Source of the DNA: Planctomycetota bacterium
GTDB taxonomy: Bacteria; Planctomycetota; Brocadiia; Brocadiales; Brocadiaceae
NCBI GenBank assembly: GCA_016873165.1
Contig: VGXV01000014.1
Coordinates: 1-64,000 of the forward strand
Direction: 5' to 3'
Length of the DNA stretch: 64,000 bases
Shown in pieces: positions 17,595 to 25,355 of the stretch (positions within the stretch are counted from its first letter, which is position 1; every line of letters starts with the position of its first letter). The notes beneath the pieces are model-generated. The model saw only the letters and a list, made by a program, of their open reading frames with translations. It was not told the DNA's origin and did not search any database. Made by a program: the position numbers and the translations under genes.

Positions 17595-17627
17595 TGTCAC
17601 CCATGTCACTCCCATGTCACTGTGACA
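17595..17627. promoter_or_regulatory. Cluster of TGTCAC boxes upstream of the protease gene
   Basis: TGTCAC at 17595, 17604 and 17615 in one direction and its inverse GTGACA at 17622, all within 33 bp and about 220 bp upstream of the M6 protease start. Possible binding sites of a regulator. Confidence 0.4.
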
Positions 17628-17670
17628 CACTTTTCATCATGTTGCTGGATTTGAAAGAATGAAACATATA

Positions 17671-17716
17671 AAAAAAAGCCTGTCCGCAGTCCTTATGGGA
17701 GAACCACGAACAGGCT
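17671..17716 (-). terminator. Minus-strand intrinsic terminator
   Basis: AGCCTGT (17710-17716 read on the minus strand) pairs with ACAGGCT (17677-17683), followed by a T-run to 17671. It would stop transcripts coming from the parvulin gene side before they reach the protease gene. Confidence 0.65.
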
Positions 17717-17952
17717 AACGCAAAAACGTTTAATGGTGTGGTATTATGGTATCAAGTTCGTTTTTAAAAAACAACTGAATTTTATATTGTACCAATGCGT
17801 AAAAATGATAAGTGGAAAATGTCATGCAGTCCTATTGACAATCGCAAATGATTTATTATTATGGTAGTTTTTTGTACCTAGCTGTCAATCGACTGCACTT
17901 TCCCAATTATATAGCAATTAGCAGGCTAAAAAAAAGTCAATATAGCAGGTTA

Positions 17953-18017
17953 TCGCTGTCTCAGAAGGCGCTTATATAGATAGCCAACCAAAAATCCAAG
18001 TCGTACCTAAGTCGTAC
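17953..18017 (+). repeat. Right arm-type site candidate
   Basis: TCGCTGT (17953), AAGGC (17966), then GTCGTAC at 18000 and 18011. Order, orientation and spacing match the left copy at 7084-7149 within about 1-2 bp. Confidence 0.5.
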
Positions 18018-18149
18018 CCTGAATAAAAAGAGAACAATGGAAAAGAAACTACATAAATAATACTTGCAATCCTTACCGTTGAATTTACTGGCTAAATACT
18101 AACAGAAAAAAGAAAAGAAAAAAAGGTAAAAACATGGTAAAAAGCGGTA

Positions 18150-18163
18150 GAAATACTATTGCA
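18150..18163. other. Right attachment-site candidate (attR)
   Basis: Exact copy of the 14-bp sequence at 7030-7043. On the minus strand it covers the last Gln codon and TAG stop of the parvulin gene, so the gene's 3' end would be the chromosomal target. Confidence 0.6.
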
Positions 18164-19091
18164 TAATTTCAATCTTCGCTTCACTTCGGAGCTTTTTCAG
18201 CAATTTTAGTATTTCTTCATCTAACATTGTTGAGCGCACGTCGTTTATCACGTCTTCAAAGTTCACCGGGATTCCTTCTTTTTTATCGGTGACTTTTATC
18301 AGATGATATCCGTATTCCGTCTTTACCGGTTCACTTACTTTTCCAACACGTAATGAAAATGCGGCGCTTAAAAATGGTTCCTCATACGAACCGCTTCTCC
18401 GCTGAATAAACCCTAAATCTCCGCCATTTGGCGCGGAAGGACAGTCCGAATATTTTCTTGCAATCTCTTCAAAATCAGCGCCATTATCAAGTTCAGTTTT
18501 CAATGTATTGATCAAATCAGCCGCTTTCGAGGTTCCGGCTGTTGCATCAAGATTTTTCGTAGTGATAAAAATGTGCCTTACTTTTATGGCTTCCCCATTG
18601 AAAAAATTTCTGTTTTTTTCAAAAAATCGTTTCAGATTTTGAAAGTCAAGGAGGGCGCTGAAATATTTTTCAAGGGCGAGGGAATGTTTAATTGTTTTCT
18701 CGAAATCGTATAAATTTGAACCTATGGATGTGAGCATATCCTTTAAAAAGGCATCCGTATCGCTGCTATCGCCTGCGATATCTCTTTTTATCTGTTCAAG
18801 TTCTCTTGTGATTTCAAGCGGGGTGACAATGATGCCTTGTTTATCTATGAAATCTTCCAGTAAAATATTCGTGATAAATTGTTCAATAACCTCCTGCCGT
18901 ATGGCATTATAGGTTTCGGCATCAGCATCCTGAAATAGCATTAAACGTTTATTAACATCGTCTTGTTTAATTTTCTTTCCATTTACTATAGCGGCAATAT
19001 CCGCACCGATGACACGGCTCTCCGAAGAAAAAATTACCAGGAGAAACAACAGAAAGGCTGTGCGCAAAAAAAGGGCTGTTCTTTTATGCAT
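18156..19091 (-). CDS. Periplasmic parvulin-type peptidyl-prolyl isomerase (SurA/PrsA-like)
   Basis: A 311-residue exported foldase. Signal peptide (about 1-30, 'FLLFLLVIFSSESRVIGA'), then a SurA-type N-terminal helical chaperone region beginning 'IAAIVNGKKIKQDDVNKRLM'. The parvulin rotamase domain lies at about 165-265: 'IKVRHIFITTKNLDA', 'GADFEEIARKYSDCPSAPN' and 'GGDLGFIQRRSG'. AAGGAG lies before the start. It assists folding of secreted or outer-membrane proteins. Its last two codons coincide with the right direct repeat of the integrated element, so it is the probable insertion target and remains intact. Confidence 0.9.
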   Translation of the reverse strand: MHKRTALFLRTAFLLFLLVIFSSESRVIGADIAAIVNGKKIKQDDVNKRLMLFQDADAETYNAIRQEVIEQFITNILLEDFIDKQGIIVTPLEITRELEQIKRDIAGDSSDTDAFLKDMLTSIGSNLYDFEKTIKHSLALEKYFSALLDFQNLKRFFEKNRNFFNGEAIKVRHIFITTKNLDATAGTSKAADLINTLKTELDNGADFEEIARKYSDCPSAPNGGDLGFIQRRSGSYEEPFLSAAFSLRVGKVSEPVKTEYGYHLIKVTDKKEGIPVNFEDVINDVRSTMLDEEILKLLKKLRSEAKIEIMQ

Positions 19092-19308
19092 TTTTACTCC
19101 TTATCGAAACAGAAAATACATGGAAATTGTTTTATTTCCTTTGGAATTATGGATGTGAAATAAACCATACTAAACATTCTTTCAATTGTCAATTTTAATA
19201 AAACATCCGCTTTTTATCGCATTGCTTGACATAATCACACATGAGGGTTACAATTTTTTAAGAGTGACGTAGCCATAAATGTATTCATTTTTTACGAGTT
19301 ATTGTTCT

Positions 19309-20451
19309 ATGATCACAAGAAGAAGGTTAATAAAAGCCAGTGTGCTTGGCGCGTGCGGTCTCTGTTTCGGAAATAAATTGACCGCGTTTGCCGAGGATGT
19401 TTACACTGCGGAAAAATTAAAGGGGATCAATCAGGGTTTTCCGGTTGAGGAAGCGTTGCACTACAAAAAACTCGAGGATATGCGGGTGCAATGTGTATTG
19501 TGTCCCCGGGAATGCACCATTGCGGATTTAGAGCGTGGATATTGCGGGGTAAGGGAAAACAGGAGCGGCACATATTACACCCTTGTTCACTCCCGTGTGT
19601 GTGCGCTCAACGCTGACCCCATTGAGAAAAAACCCTTGTTCCACTTTTTGCCGGGCACCAGGGCATATTCCATTGCCACGGCGGGATGTAATGTGGAATG
19701 CAAATTCTGCCAGAACTGGCAAATCTCACAGTACCGGCCGGAACAGATCGACAGCATGAGGTTAACGCCGGAAGATGTAATGAATGAAGCAAAAGCAGGC
19801 AGATGTAAAACAATTGCCTATACCTACTCCGAACCGGTAGTGTTTTATGAATACATGTACGACACGGCGAGATTAACCAGTAAAAACGGCTTGAATAACG
19901 TGATGATATCAAACGGTTACATTCAGGAAAAACCATTGCGTGAGCTGTGTCAGCATCTGAGCGCAGTAAAGATCGATTTAAAGAGTTTTACGGAAAAGTT
20001 TTATAAGGAAGTTTGTGCGGGAGAACTAAAGCCGGTATTGCAGACCCTTAAAACCTTAAAAGATATCGGAATATGGTTTGAGATCGTGGTGCTGATTATC
20101 CCTACGCTTAACGACGCCGAAGCGGAGATCACGGAAATGTGCAAGTGGGTGAAAAATGAGCTTGGCCCGCAGGTGCCAATTCACTTTACCCGATTCCAGC
20201 CCACATTCAGAATTAAAAACCTTCCTCCCACTCCGATTAAGACACTTGAAAACGCGAGGGATATTGCCGTTGACAGCGGACTCCTCTTTCCCTATATAGG
20301 CAATGTTCCCGGACATAAGGGGGAGAATACCTATTGCCCTCACTGCCAAACTATCCTGATCCGGCGCGCAGGATACAGAATATTGGAAAACAATATCACG
20401 GATAGCAAATGTAAAGACTGCGAAACAACCGTCCCCGGCATTTGGTCATAA
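19309..20451 (+). CDS. AmrS-like radical SAM protein with a Tat-type signal
   Basis: Radical-SAM enzyme of the AmmeMemoRadiSam / pyruvate-formate-lyase-activase-like group. The cluster motif is 'AGCNVECKFC' (CxxxCxxC). N-terminal 'CVLCPRECTIADLERGYCGV' and C-terminal 'NTYCPHCQTILIRR' plus 'CKDCETTV' are extra Cys clusters of this family. Starting at ATG 19309 (ten codons inside the longest frame) gives 'MITRRRLIKASVLGACGLC', an RR motif plus hydrophobic stretch like a Tat signal, unusual for a radical-SAM enzyme. A cytoplasmic paralogue lies at 39247-40257. The next gene follows by about 125 nt. Substrate unknown. Confidence 0.82.
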   Translation: MITRRRLIKASVLGACGLCFGNKLTAFAEDVYTAEKLKGINQGFPVEEALHYKKLEDMRVQCVLCPRECTIADLERGYCGVRENRSGTYYTLVHSRVCALNADPIEKKPLFHFLPGTRAYSIATAGCNVECKFCQNWQISQYRPEQIDSMRLTPEDVMNEAKAGRCKTIAYTYSEPVVFYEYMYDTARLTSKNGLNNVMISNGYIQEKPLRELCQHLSAVKIDLKSFTEKFYKEVCAGELKPVLQTLKTLKDIGIWFEIVVLIIPTLNDAEAEITEMCKWVKNELGPQVPIHFTRFQPTFRIKNLPPTPIKTLENARDIAVDSGLLFPYIGNVPGHKGENTYCPHCQTILIRRAGYRILENNITDSKCKDCETTVPGIWS

Positions 20452-20576
20452 AGAAGCAACATTTATCCAGTGGAATTGAATTGGAAGTTAGTAACCGGGT
20501 GCAGCATTATGAATACGGAGTAAGTTGCAGAAATATGATAAATAACCTCAACATAAAAATAAGAAAGGATAACACT

Positions 20577-21020
20577 ATGAAGCATGAAACAACGCCTGTT
20601 TACACGAAAAGAGGGGGAATGATGTGCGAGGGATTAAGGGGGTGGGGAAAGATCATTATCGTTGCAATTATCTTTTTCACAGGATTTGTGTCACGGCAAA
20701 GCAACGTTTTGGCAGAAATAGATGTACAGAAAGACGTCTATCTGTTCCTTCACGGAAGAACAGATCTCCATGAAAAAGCAGTAAACGCCCTCGTTTCCTA
20801 TGGATTCTCAAAGGAAAAAATTACCCTTGCTGCTCCGGAAAAAGTCGGCAACGTAGGCGATTATATGGCAATGCTCTGGAAACCGCCGGAGCCTGATCAC
20901 ATAAAACTCCAGCAAATAACCAAAGTTGAAAAAACAGAACCGGAAAAGATTAAAGGTCTCTGGAAAGGCGTTATAAGAGAGGATAGAGACAGCATTCCTT
21001 TAGATTTGCAAAAAAGGTAA
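20577..21020 (+). CDS. Membrane-anchored protein of unknown function
   Basis: 147 residues from the ATG at 20577, chosen because AGAAAGGA precedes it; the longer TTG-initiated frame overlaps the radical-SAM gene. One hydrophobic segment ('IIIVAIIFFTGFV', about 25-42) acts as signal or anchor. The rest is soluble: 'KDVYLFLHGRTDLHEKAVNA' and 'GNVGDYMAMLWKPPEPDHI'. No family recognised. It probably shares a transcript with the Tat-type radical-SAM protein, which would also act outside the cytoplasm. Confidence 0.55.
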   Translation: MKHETTPVYTKRGGMMCEGLRGWGKIIIVAIIFFTGFVSRQSNVLAEIDVQKDVYLFLHGRTDLHEKAVNALVSYGFSKEKITLAAPEKVGNVGDYMAMLWKPPEPDHIKLQQITKVEKTEPEKIKGLWKGVIREDRDSIPLDLQKR

Positions 21021-21138
21021 AAAGAATTCTAATGAGGGGAGCATCCTTTATCCCATCACGACATAAGGCGAATCGGTTCGATTTTCAGCAAATAAATATA
21101 CACTCTTTTTCATATTGGTCATTGACATTGTCCCAAAT

Positions 21139-21167
21139 AGTGCTATCATTTCAGAACTTGTAGCACT
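21139..21167. promoter_or_regulatory. Candidate NikR operator
   Basis: Perfect inverted repeat AGTGCTA-N15-TAGCACT 45 bp upstream of nikR. NikR sites in other bacteria are dyads of similar half-site length and spacing (for example GTGTTAC-N14-GTAACAC types). It suggests autoregulation. Confidence 0.5.
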
Positions 21168-21211
21168 TTTTATTGTCAAAGCATCATAATATTATAGTGA
21201 GGCAATAAGAA

Positions 21212-21628
21212 ATGTCTTTTTTAGTAAGATTTGGGGTTTCGCTGGAAAAGGAACTCCTTAAAAAATTTGATACGCACATAAGAAAGAAAAAATATACCAA
21301 CCGTTCAGAGGCAATACGCGATCTGATCCGTGGCGATTTGGTGGCGGAAGAATGGCAGGAGGGCAAGGAGATTACCGGGTCAATTACCCTTGTGTACGAC
21401 CATCATAAAAGGGAACTGGTCAACATTCTTATTGATATTCAGCATGACTATCATGATATTATTCTTTCCACGCAACACATTCACCTTGACCATGATAATT
21501 GCCTTGAGATTATCATTATAAAGGGCAAACCTCAAAGGGTGCATGAATTATACGGGAAGCTGAAATCGGCAAAAGGGGTGAAACATGGGGGCATATCCAT
21601 GGCAACCACAGGAAAGGAAATTTTGTAA
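21212..21628 (+). CDS. nikR: Nickel-responsive regulator NikR
   Basis: Ribbon-helix-helix repressor (138 aa) that senses Ni(II) and controls nickel uptake. The N-terminal RHH domain contains 'RFGVSLEKELLKKFD' and 'NRSEAIRDLIRG'. The C-terminal ACT-like domain carries the nickel ligands in 'STQHIHLDHDNCLEIIII', matching His87, His89 and Cys95 of E. coli NikR, with a further His in 'IQHDYHDI'. It sits immediately upstream of the nickel transporter genes, with a dyad in its own promoter region, fitting autogenous control of the cluster. Confidence 0.95.
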   Translation: MSFLVRFGVSLEKELLKKFDTHIRKKKYTNRSEAIRDLIRGDLVAEEWQEGKEITGSITLVYDHHKRELVNILIDIQHDYHDIILSTQHIHLDHDNCLEIIIIKGKPQRVHELYGKLKSAKGVKHGGISMATTGKEIL

Positions 21629-21751
21629 TATGGATTTCTCCGGAAAACGGGATTGTTTAACTTTGCTATTCAGGATGCGGGGAAGATATTTTTCTTATTT
21701 ATGGTGGCACGAATATTTTTAATGTAGTACGCACAATCAAAGGAGATGTTT

Positions 21752-22357
21752 TTGCATATTAGCGACGGGGTGCTTTCTCCCTACATCATTATTGCCGGTT
21801 GGGCTGCTGCGGTTCCTGCATTAGCGGTGTCGGTAAAAAAATTGAAAGCCGAAAAGGTCGGTGTTTATGGGGTTATTGCCGCCGCTTTTTTTGCGGGATC
21901 AACAATCCACATACCCGTTGGGCCTCTCAGCATGCATCTGATGCTTAACGGCATTGCGGGGCTTTTGCTGGGATGGAGCGCGGTAACGGTAATAACGGCA
22001 GGGCTTTTGTTGCAGGCATTATTTCTCGGTTTCGGAGGATTAACGGTGCTGGGAGTAAATATTGCAATTATGGCATTGCCGGGCGCAATTATCGGAATTC
22101 TTGGGCGCAACTGGATAAAACGTATTTCCGCAAAAAAAAGGCCGTGGATAGGGTCGTTCGTGGGGGGAGGAACTGTCTTTATATCTTCCGTTTTGCTCTT
22201 TATTGCTCTTTCTACAACCCATACGGCAATGGCTCCCCTTGCCAAACTGGTTTTTTTTGGAAATATTCCCGTCATATTCATTGAAGGGGCAATCAGTTAT
22301 TGGCTGGTACACTTTCTGCAAAAAGTAAAGCCGTCATTGTTAGGGATTTTGCCATGA
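21752..22357 (+). CDS. nikM: ECF nickel transporter substrate-specific subunit NikM (CbiM family)
   Basis: Membrane S-component of an energy-coupling-factor transporter, 201 aa. I chose TTG at 21752 rather than ATG at 21746. AAAGGAG is directly against that ATG but 6 nt from the TTG, and only the TTG start gives MHISDGVLS, the family N-terminus in which the terminal amine and His2 bind the metal. Further features: 'FAGSTIHIPVGPLSMHLMLN' and several hydrophobic helices. It follows nikR by 124 nt, and its stop overlaps the next start (ATGA). Nickel rather than cobalt is inferred from the neighbouring NikR. Confidence 0.88.
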   Translation: MHISDGVLSPYIIIAGWAAAVPALAVSVKKLKAEKVGVYGVIAAAFFAGSTIHIPVGPLSMHLMLNGIAGLLLGWSAVTVITAGLLLQALFLGFGGLTVLGVNIAIMALPGAIIGILGRNWIKRISAKKRPWIGSFVGGGTVFISSVLLFIALSTTHTAMAPLAKLVFFGNIPVIFIEGAISYWLVHFLQKVKPSLLGILP

Positions 22358-22770
22358 AAACATTCTTAGCCATTTTCTGTTGTATTTTTTTTGCAATGCC
22401 CTTTACGGTGTATGCTCATGGACTTTCCCTCTTTTCTCAGGAGAAAAAATTGATTGCATCTTACAGTGACCATTCTCCTGCTGCCGGAGCTGATGTTATT
22501 CTTGCGGATGTAAATGGAGTAATAATTTTTCAGGACAAAACAGACGAGAAAGGTATGTGGAAATTGCCAGAGAATCTGGAAACTATTCCTTTCTTAATAA
22601 TTGTAGAAGATTCCACAGGACATCGAGAGAAAATAACATGGGAGGAATTTTTGAAAGGACACCGAAGGGGATTTTTTGATCTTTCAGGTATACGCGTAAT
22701 AATTGGGGTAGTAGCCATTATTAGCGTTGGATATACCATACAACGGATTTTATTGAAAAAAAGGACATGA
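22354..22770 (+). CDS. NikL-like auxiliary subunit of the nickel ECF transporter
   Basis: 138 residues from ATG 22354, which overlaps the nikM stop by 4 nt. Signal peptide ending in 'TVYA', then a mature N-terminus 'HGLSLFSQEKKLIASYSDHS', a periplasmic CarboxypepD_reg/CnaB-like sandwich ('AGADVILADVNG', 'TDEKGMWKLPE') and one C-terminal transmembrane helix with a basic tail. This matches the NikL/NikN type of small auxiliary proteins in NikMNQO or NikKLMQO systems. The His at the new N-terminus could take part in nickel capture. Confidence 0.7.
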   Translation: MKTFLAIFCCIFFAMPFTVYAHGLSLFSQEKKLIASYSDHSPAAGADVILADVNGVIIFQDKTDEKGMWKLPENLETIPFLIIVEDSTGHREKITWEEFLKGHRRGFFDLSGIRVIIGVVAIISVGYTIQRILLKKRT

Positions 22771-22776
22771 TGTTTT

Positions 22777-23487
22777 TTGCAAAATAAAAAAATGAGATTG
22801 CCGTCACTCTCAACCAAAACGGGAACCCTATTGATTTTGTCAATTCTGGCAGGCATTGGTTTGCTGAATAATTTTGCGTCTCTTGTTGTTTGCCTGTTGG
22901 CGGTGTTATTGTTTGGGGTATTTGCTGCAGGGAATATATTTATCATTTTATATCGCGCGAAGGGGGTATGGATTTTTTTCCTCCTTACCGGCGTGAGTCT
23001 TTTGTTTACAAAAGAAGGACGCGTGCTAGCCCCGATCCTTATCACCAAAATGTTTTCTATGTGGTTGTGGGGAGTGATCTGGATTAAATGGGTGGGATTT
23101 GAACAGATTTTATCAAGTTTCGGGAAAATAGGCATTCCGGCAATTTTGATACATATTATTGCATTCACCGCGCGTTTTTTGCCCATTATGGCGGAAAGGA
23201 TAAAAATGACGTTTGCCGCACAAGCTTCACGCGGCGCAAAAAAGGGATTGCGTTCCCTGCAATTAAGAAACCTTGCCGGAGGGATTGGCAGTGTGCTTTT
23301 GTCGAGTTTTGAACAATCGGAAAATGTAGAACGTGCGATGCAGTCGCGCGGGTTCTGCGGAATGTATTCACTTCGGATGGAAAAAGATGAAAAAATTTCT
23401 TATGTTACTTTATTTCTCATATTTTTTATGGTTTTTGCGATCTGGGCCGGAGTAATTTGCAATGTCCTGTGTAGTGCGCGTTCATAA
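22777..23487 (+). CDS. nikQ: ECF transporter transmembrane coupling subunit NikQ (CbiQ/EcfT family)
   Basis: Membrane protein of 236 aa, with start at TTG 22777 or ATG 22792 (no clear SD for either). About five hydrophobic helices and the two Ala-Arg-Gly-like coupling motifs of EcfT proteins, here 'AQASRGA' and 'AMQSRGF', which contact the ATPase. It links NikM to NikO. Six-nucleotide gap after the NikL-like gene and 26-nt overlap with nikO. Confidence 0.88.
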   Translation: MQNKKMRLPSLSTKTGTLLILSILAGIGLLNNFASLVVCLLAVLLFGVFAAGNIFIILYRAKGVWIFFLLTGVSLLFTKEGRVLAPILITKMFSMWLWGVIWIKWVGFEQILSSFGKIGIPAILIHIIAFTARFLPIMAERIKMTFAAQASRGAKKGLRSLQLRNLAGGIGSVLLSSFEQSENVERAMQSRGFCGMYSLRMEKDEKISYVTLFLIFFMVFAIWAGVICNVLCSARS

Positions 23488-24190
23488 TATCACATTTTTT
23501 TATCCTGATGGCGTTCAGGCGATATCCGGGTTGTCATTTTCCGTTCATCAGCATGAAAAGGTGGGGTTAATCGGGCCCAGCGGCGCGGGCAAAACAACCC
23601 TTTTCTGGCATTTAAACGGACTTTTAAAACCACATTCGGGCGAGGTAAAAGTCCTGGACAGACCGCTTACCGGCCACAAAAATATTAATGAAGTCCGGAG
23701 GCATGTCGCGCTTACGTTTCAACAGGTAAATGATCAGCTTTTTTGCTCTTCCGTTTGGGAAGAAATTGCGTTTGGACCGAAAAATCTGTATTGGCCAAAA
23801 CAGCAGATAGTCGATACGGTGGAAAAGTGGCTGGCGTATTTTGAGTTAAATGATGTGAGGGAGAGACCTCCGCATCATTTATCCGGAGGCCAGAAAAGAA
23901 GGGTTGCGCTGGCAGCGGCAATGGCAATGGAACCCGATTTGTTGATTCTCGACGAACCTGCGAATGACTTAGACCACCGCCACCGGCGCAAATTAATAAC
24001 CTATCTGAAAGGATTACAAATTGCCCTTCTGGTGGCATCTCATGATTTGCGTTTGATTGGAGAATTGACAGGGCGATGTATTCTTATGGATAAAGGCAGA
24101 TTGGTCGCAGACAAAGTCACCGTTGATTTGATACATGACAAAGAAACATTAAAGGCCTATGGAATGGAGGCGATACCAGTAAAAGAATAA
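23462..24190 (+). CDS. nikO: ECF transporter ATPase NikO (CbiO family)
   Basis: ABC ATPase of 242 aa that powers nickel import. Walker A 'GPSGAGKTT' (about residue 38), Q-loop 'ALTFQQVNDQLF', signature 'LSGGQKRR' (about 140), Walker B 'LLILDEPAND' and H-loop 'LLVASHDLRL'. Starts inside the end of nikQ. A single ATPase gene implies a homodimer. Confidence 0.93.
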   Translation: MSCVVRVHNITFFYPDGVQAISGLSFSVHQHEKVGLIGPSGAGKTTLFWHLNGLLKPHSGEVKVLDRPLTGHKNINEVRRHVALTFQQVNDQLFCSSVWEEIAFGPKNLYWPKQQIVDTVEKWLAYFELNDVRERPPHHLSGGQKRRVALAAAMAMEPDLLILDEPANDLDHRHRRKLITYLKGLQIALLVASHDLRLIGELTGRCILMDKGRLVADKVTVDLIHDKETLKAYGMEAIPVKE

Positions 24191-24273
24191 ATTTTTTTAA
24201 TTATAGTAGCACGAATATAATAAATGTGTTATTTAATTTCCCTTATTTTATTATGTTAAAAGGAGTTTTTATA

Positions 24274-25284
24274 GTGAACGATCGCTTTTTTAACAATTTT
24301 ATCCTTATCCTTTTTTTCTGCTACGCAAGTGGCATTGGAAATTTAGTGCATGCACACCATGGGGGAGTTTCTACGGCCTTTGGCCCTGGTGCGCCCGTAG
24401 AAACCGCATCGCCGATGACCATCGGGAAAGGGAAATTTTTGCTGTATGAAAAAATGGAATTTGCTTCTTTTGAACAGGAAAGCCACGCAGACCCGGAAAA
24501 TATAGAAAACTTTACCTTCTTTAATACATTGGCAGGCTATGGCATTACCGACTATGTATCCCTCTATCTTGTGATGCCGTATGCTATTAAAGAACAAGAC
24601 TCATTAGGCACATCGAAGGGATTCGGCGACGCAGGATTTCTGGCACAATATGGATTTAAGTACGGCGAGAGAAACGGGGTCAAAGGTTTTTATCAGAACG
24701 GACCCGAAGATACTATCGGAGAACGCTATACGACGAACGATCTGAAGATGTCGTTTTTAGGAGGCTTTACGGTACAGACCGGTGATATTACCAACGAAGA
24801 TAATAAAGGAAACCGCTTTGATATGGGTATGCAGCCGGGCTTTGCAGCGCCAACGTTTATGACAGGTTTCTCTGCGTCAAAAATGCTTTTCCCCCATTTT
24901 ACACTTACCGGAGATACTTCATTTACCACGTTTACCCGTCATGATGACGGAAAACCGGGAGATGAGATACGTTTCAATCTGGCCGGAGGATATGAAATAT
25001 TTGAAAATCCCCTTGGATTTTTCCAAAGGGTGGATCTTATTACGGAATCAAATATCCTCCATCTGACAAAGGATGAAGACGAACACCATCACGATGAAGA
25101 CGACAGCGGAGGAACAATTCTCTACCTTTCACCAGGCTTTCGCGTGTCTCTGAAAAAGAATATCAGCTTTGGAGGGCTTCTGAAATTTCCCGTCGGGAAA
25201 GATTTAAACAGGGAATCGGAGCAACAGGGATCAGAAGGGCTTGAACACTACAGGGCTATTCTTACCGTGACATGTTCATTCTGA
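24274..25284 (+). CDS. Outer-membrane beta-barrel protein, probable metal-related transporter
   Basis: About 336 residues from GTG 24274, chosen because AAAGGAG lies 8 nt upstream. Signal peptide ending near 'NLVHA', mature start 'HHGGVSTAFGPG'. The rest has alternating amphipathic strands ('DYVSLYLVMPYAI', 'FTLTGDTSFTTFTR') and a C-terminal Phe ('AILTVTCSF'), typical of outer-membrane barrels. A loop near residue 285 is 'KDEDEHHHDEDD', a likely metal-binding cluster. It directly follows nikO, so nickel passage or capture at the outer membrane is a reasonable inference. Confidence 0.7.
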   Translation: MNDRFFNNFILILFFCYASGIGNLVHAHHGGVSTAFGPGAPVETASPMTIGKGKFLLYEKMEFASFEQESHADPENIENFTFFNTLAGYGITDYVSLYLVMPYAIKEQDSLGTSKGFGDAGFLAQYGFKYGERNGVKGFYQNGPEDTIGERYTTNDLKMSFLGGFTVQTGDITNEDNKGNRFDMGMQPGFAAPTFMTGFSASKMLFPHFTLTGDTSFTTFTRHDDGKPGDEIRFNLAGGYEIFENPLGFFQRVDLITESNILHLTKDEDEHHHDEDDSGGTILYLSPGFRVSLKKNISFGGLLKFPVGKDLNRESEQQGSEGLEHYRAILTVTCSF

Positions 25285-25355
25285 GAATGCCAATCCTGAC
25301 AGAATTTCTTGCCCATCAATACCTTACACCATTTATAGAGAAGGAGAAAAACACC

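Larger units (their letters stand above)
17377..18149. other. Right-end non-coding region of the element
   Basis: About 770 bp without a convincing gene. It holds a 29-bp direct repeat (17411-17439 and 17671-17699, one difference), a cluster of TGTCAC boxes (17595-17627), a minus-strand terminator (17671-17716) and the right arm-type sites (17953-18017). Confidence 0.6.
7030..18163. mobile_element. Integrated element with tyrosine integrase and primase-polymerase
   Basis: About 11.1 kb bounded by a 14-bp direct repeat. The right copy overlaps the stop codon of the parvulin gene, so integration would have preserved that gene's end. Contents: integrase at the left edge, D12-class adenine methylase, two small HTH proteins, primase-polymerase/helicase, 47-aa protein, an unknown 359-aa protein, and an M6 protease as probable cargo. 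Paired GTCGTAC heptamers at an 11-bp period lie inside both ends. There are no capsid, portal, terminase or conjugation genes, so it resembles a satellite or integrative replicon more than a complete prophage. Boundaries are inferred. Confidence 0.65.

Noticed and set aside
17585-17605. Sigma-54 promoter suggested by TGGCAC near 17587
   Set aside because: No TTGC box follows at the required distance.
21060-21090. tRNA T-arm-like GGTTCGATTTTC
   Set aside because: No acceptor or anticodon stem could be built around it.
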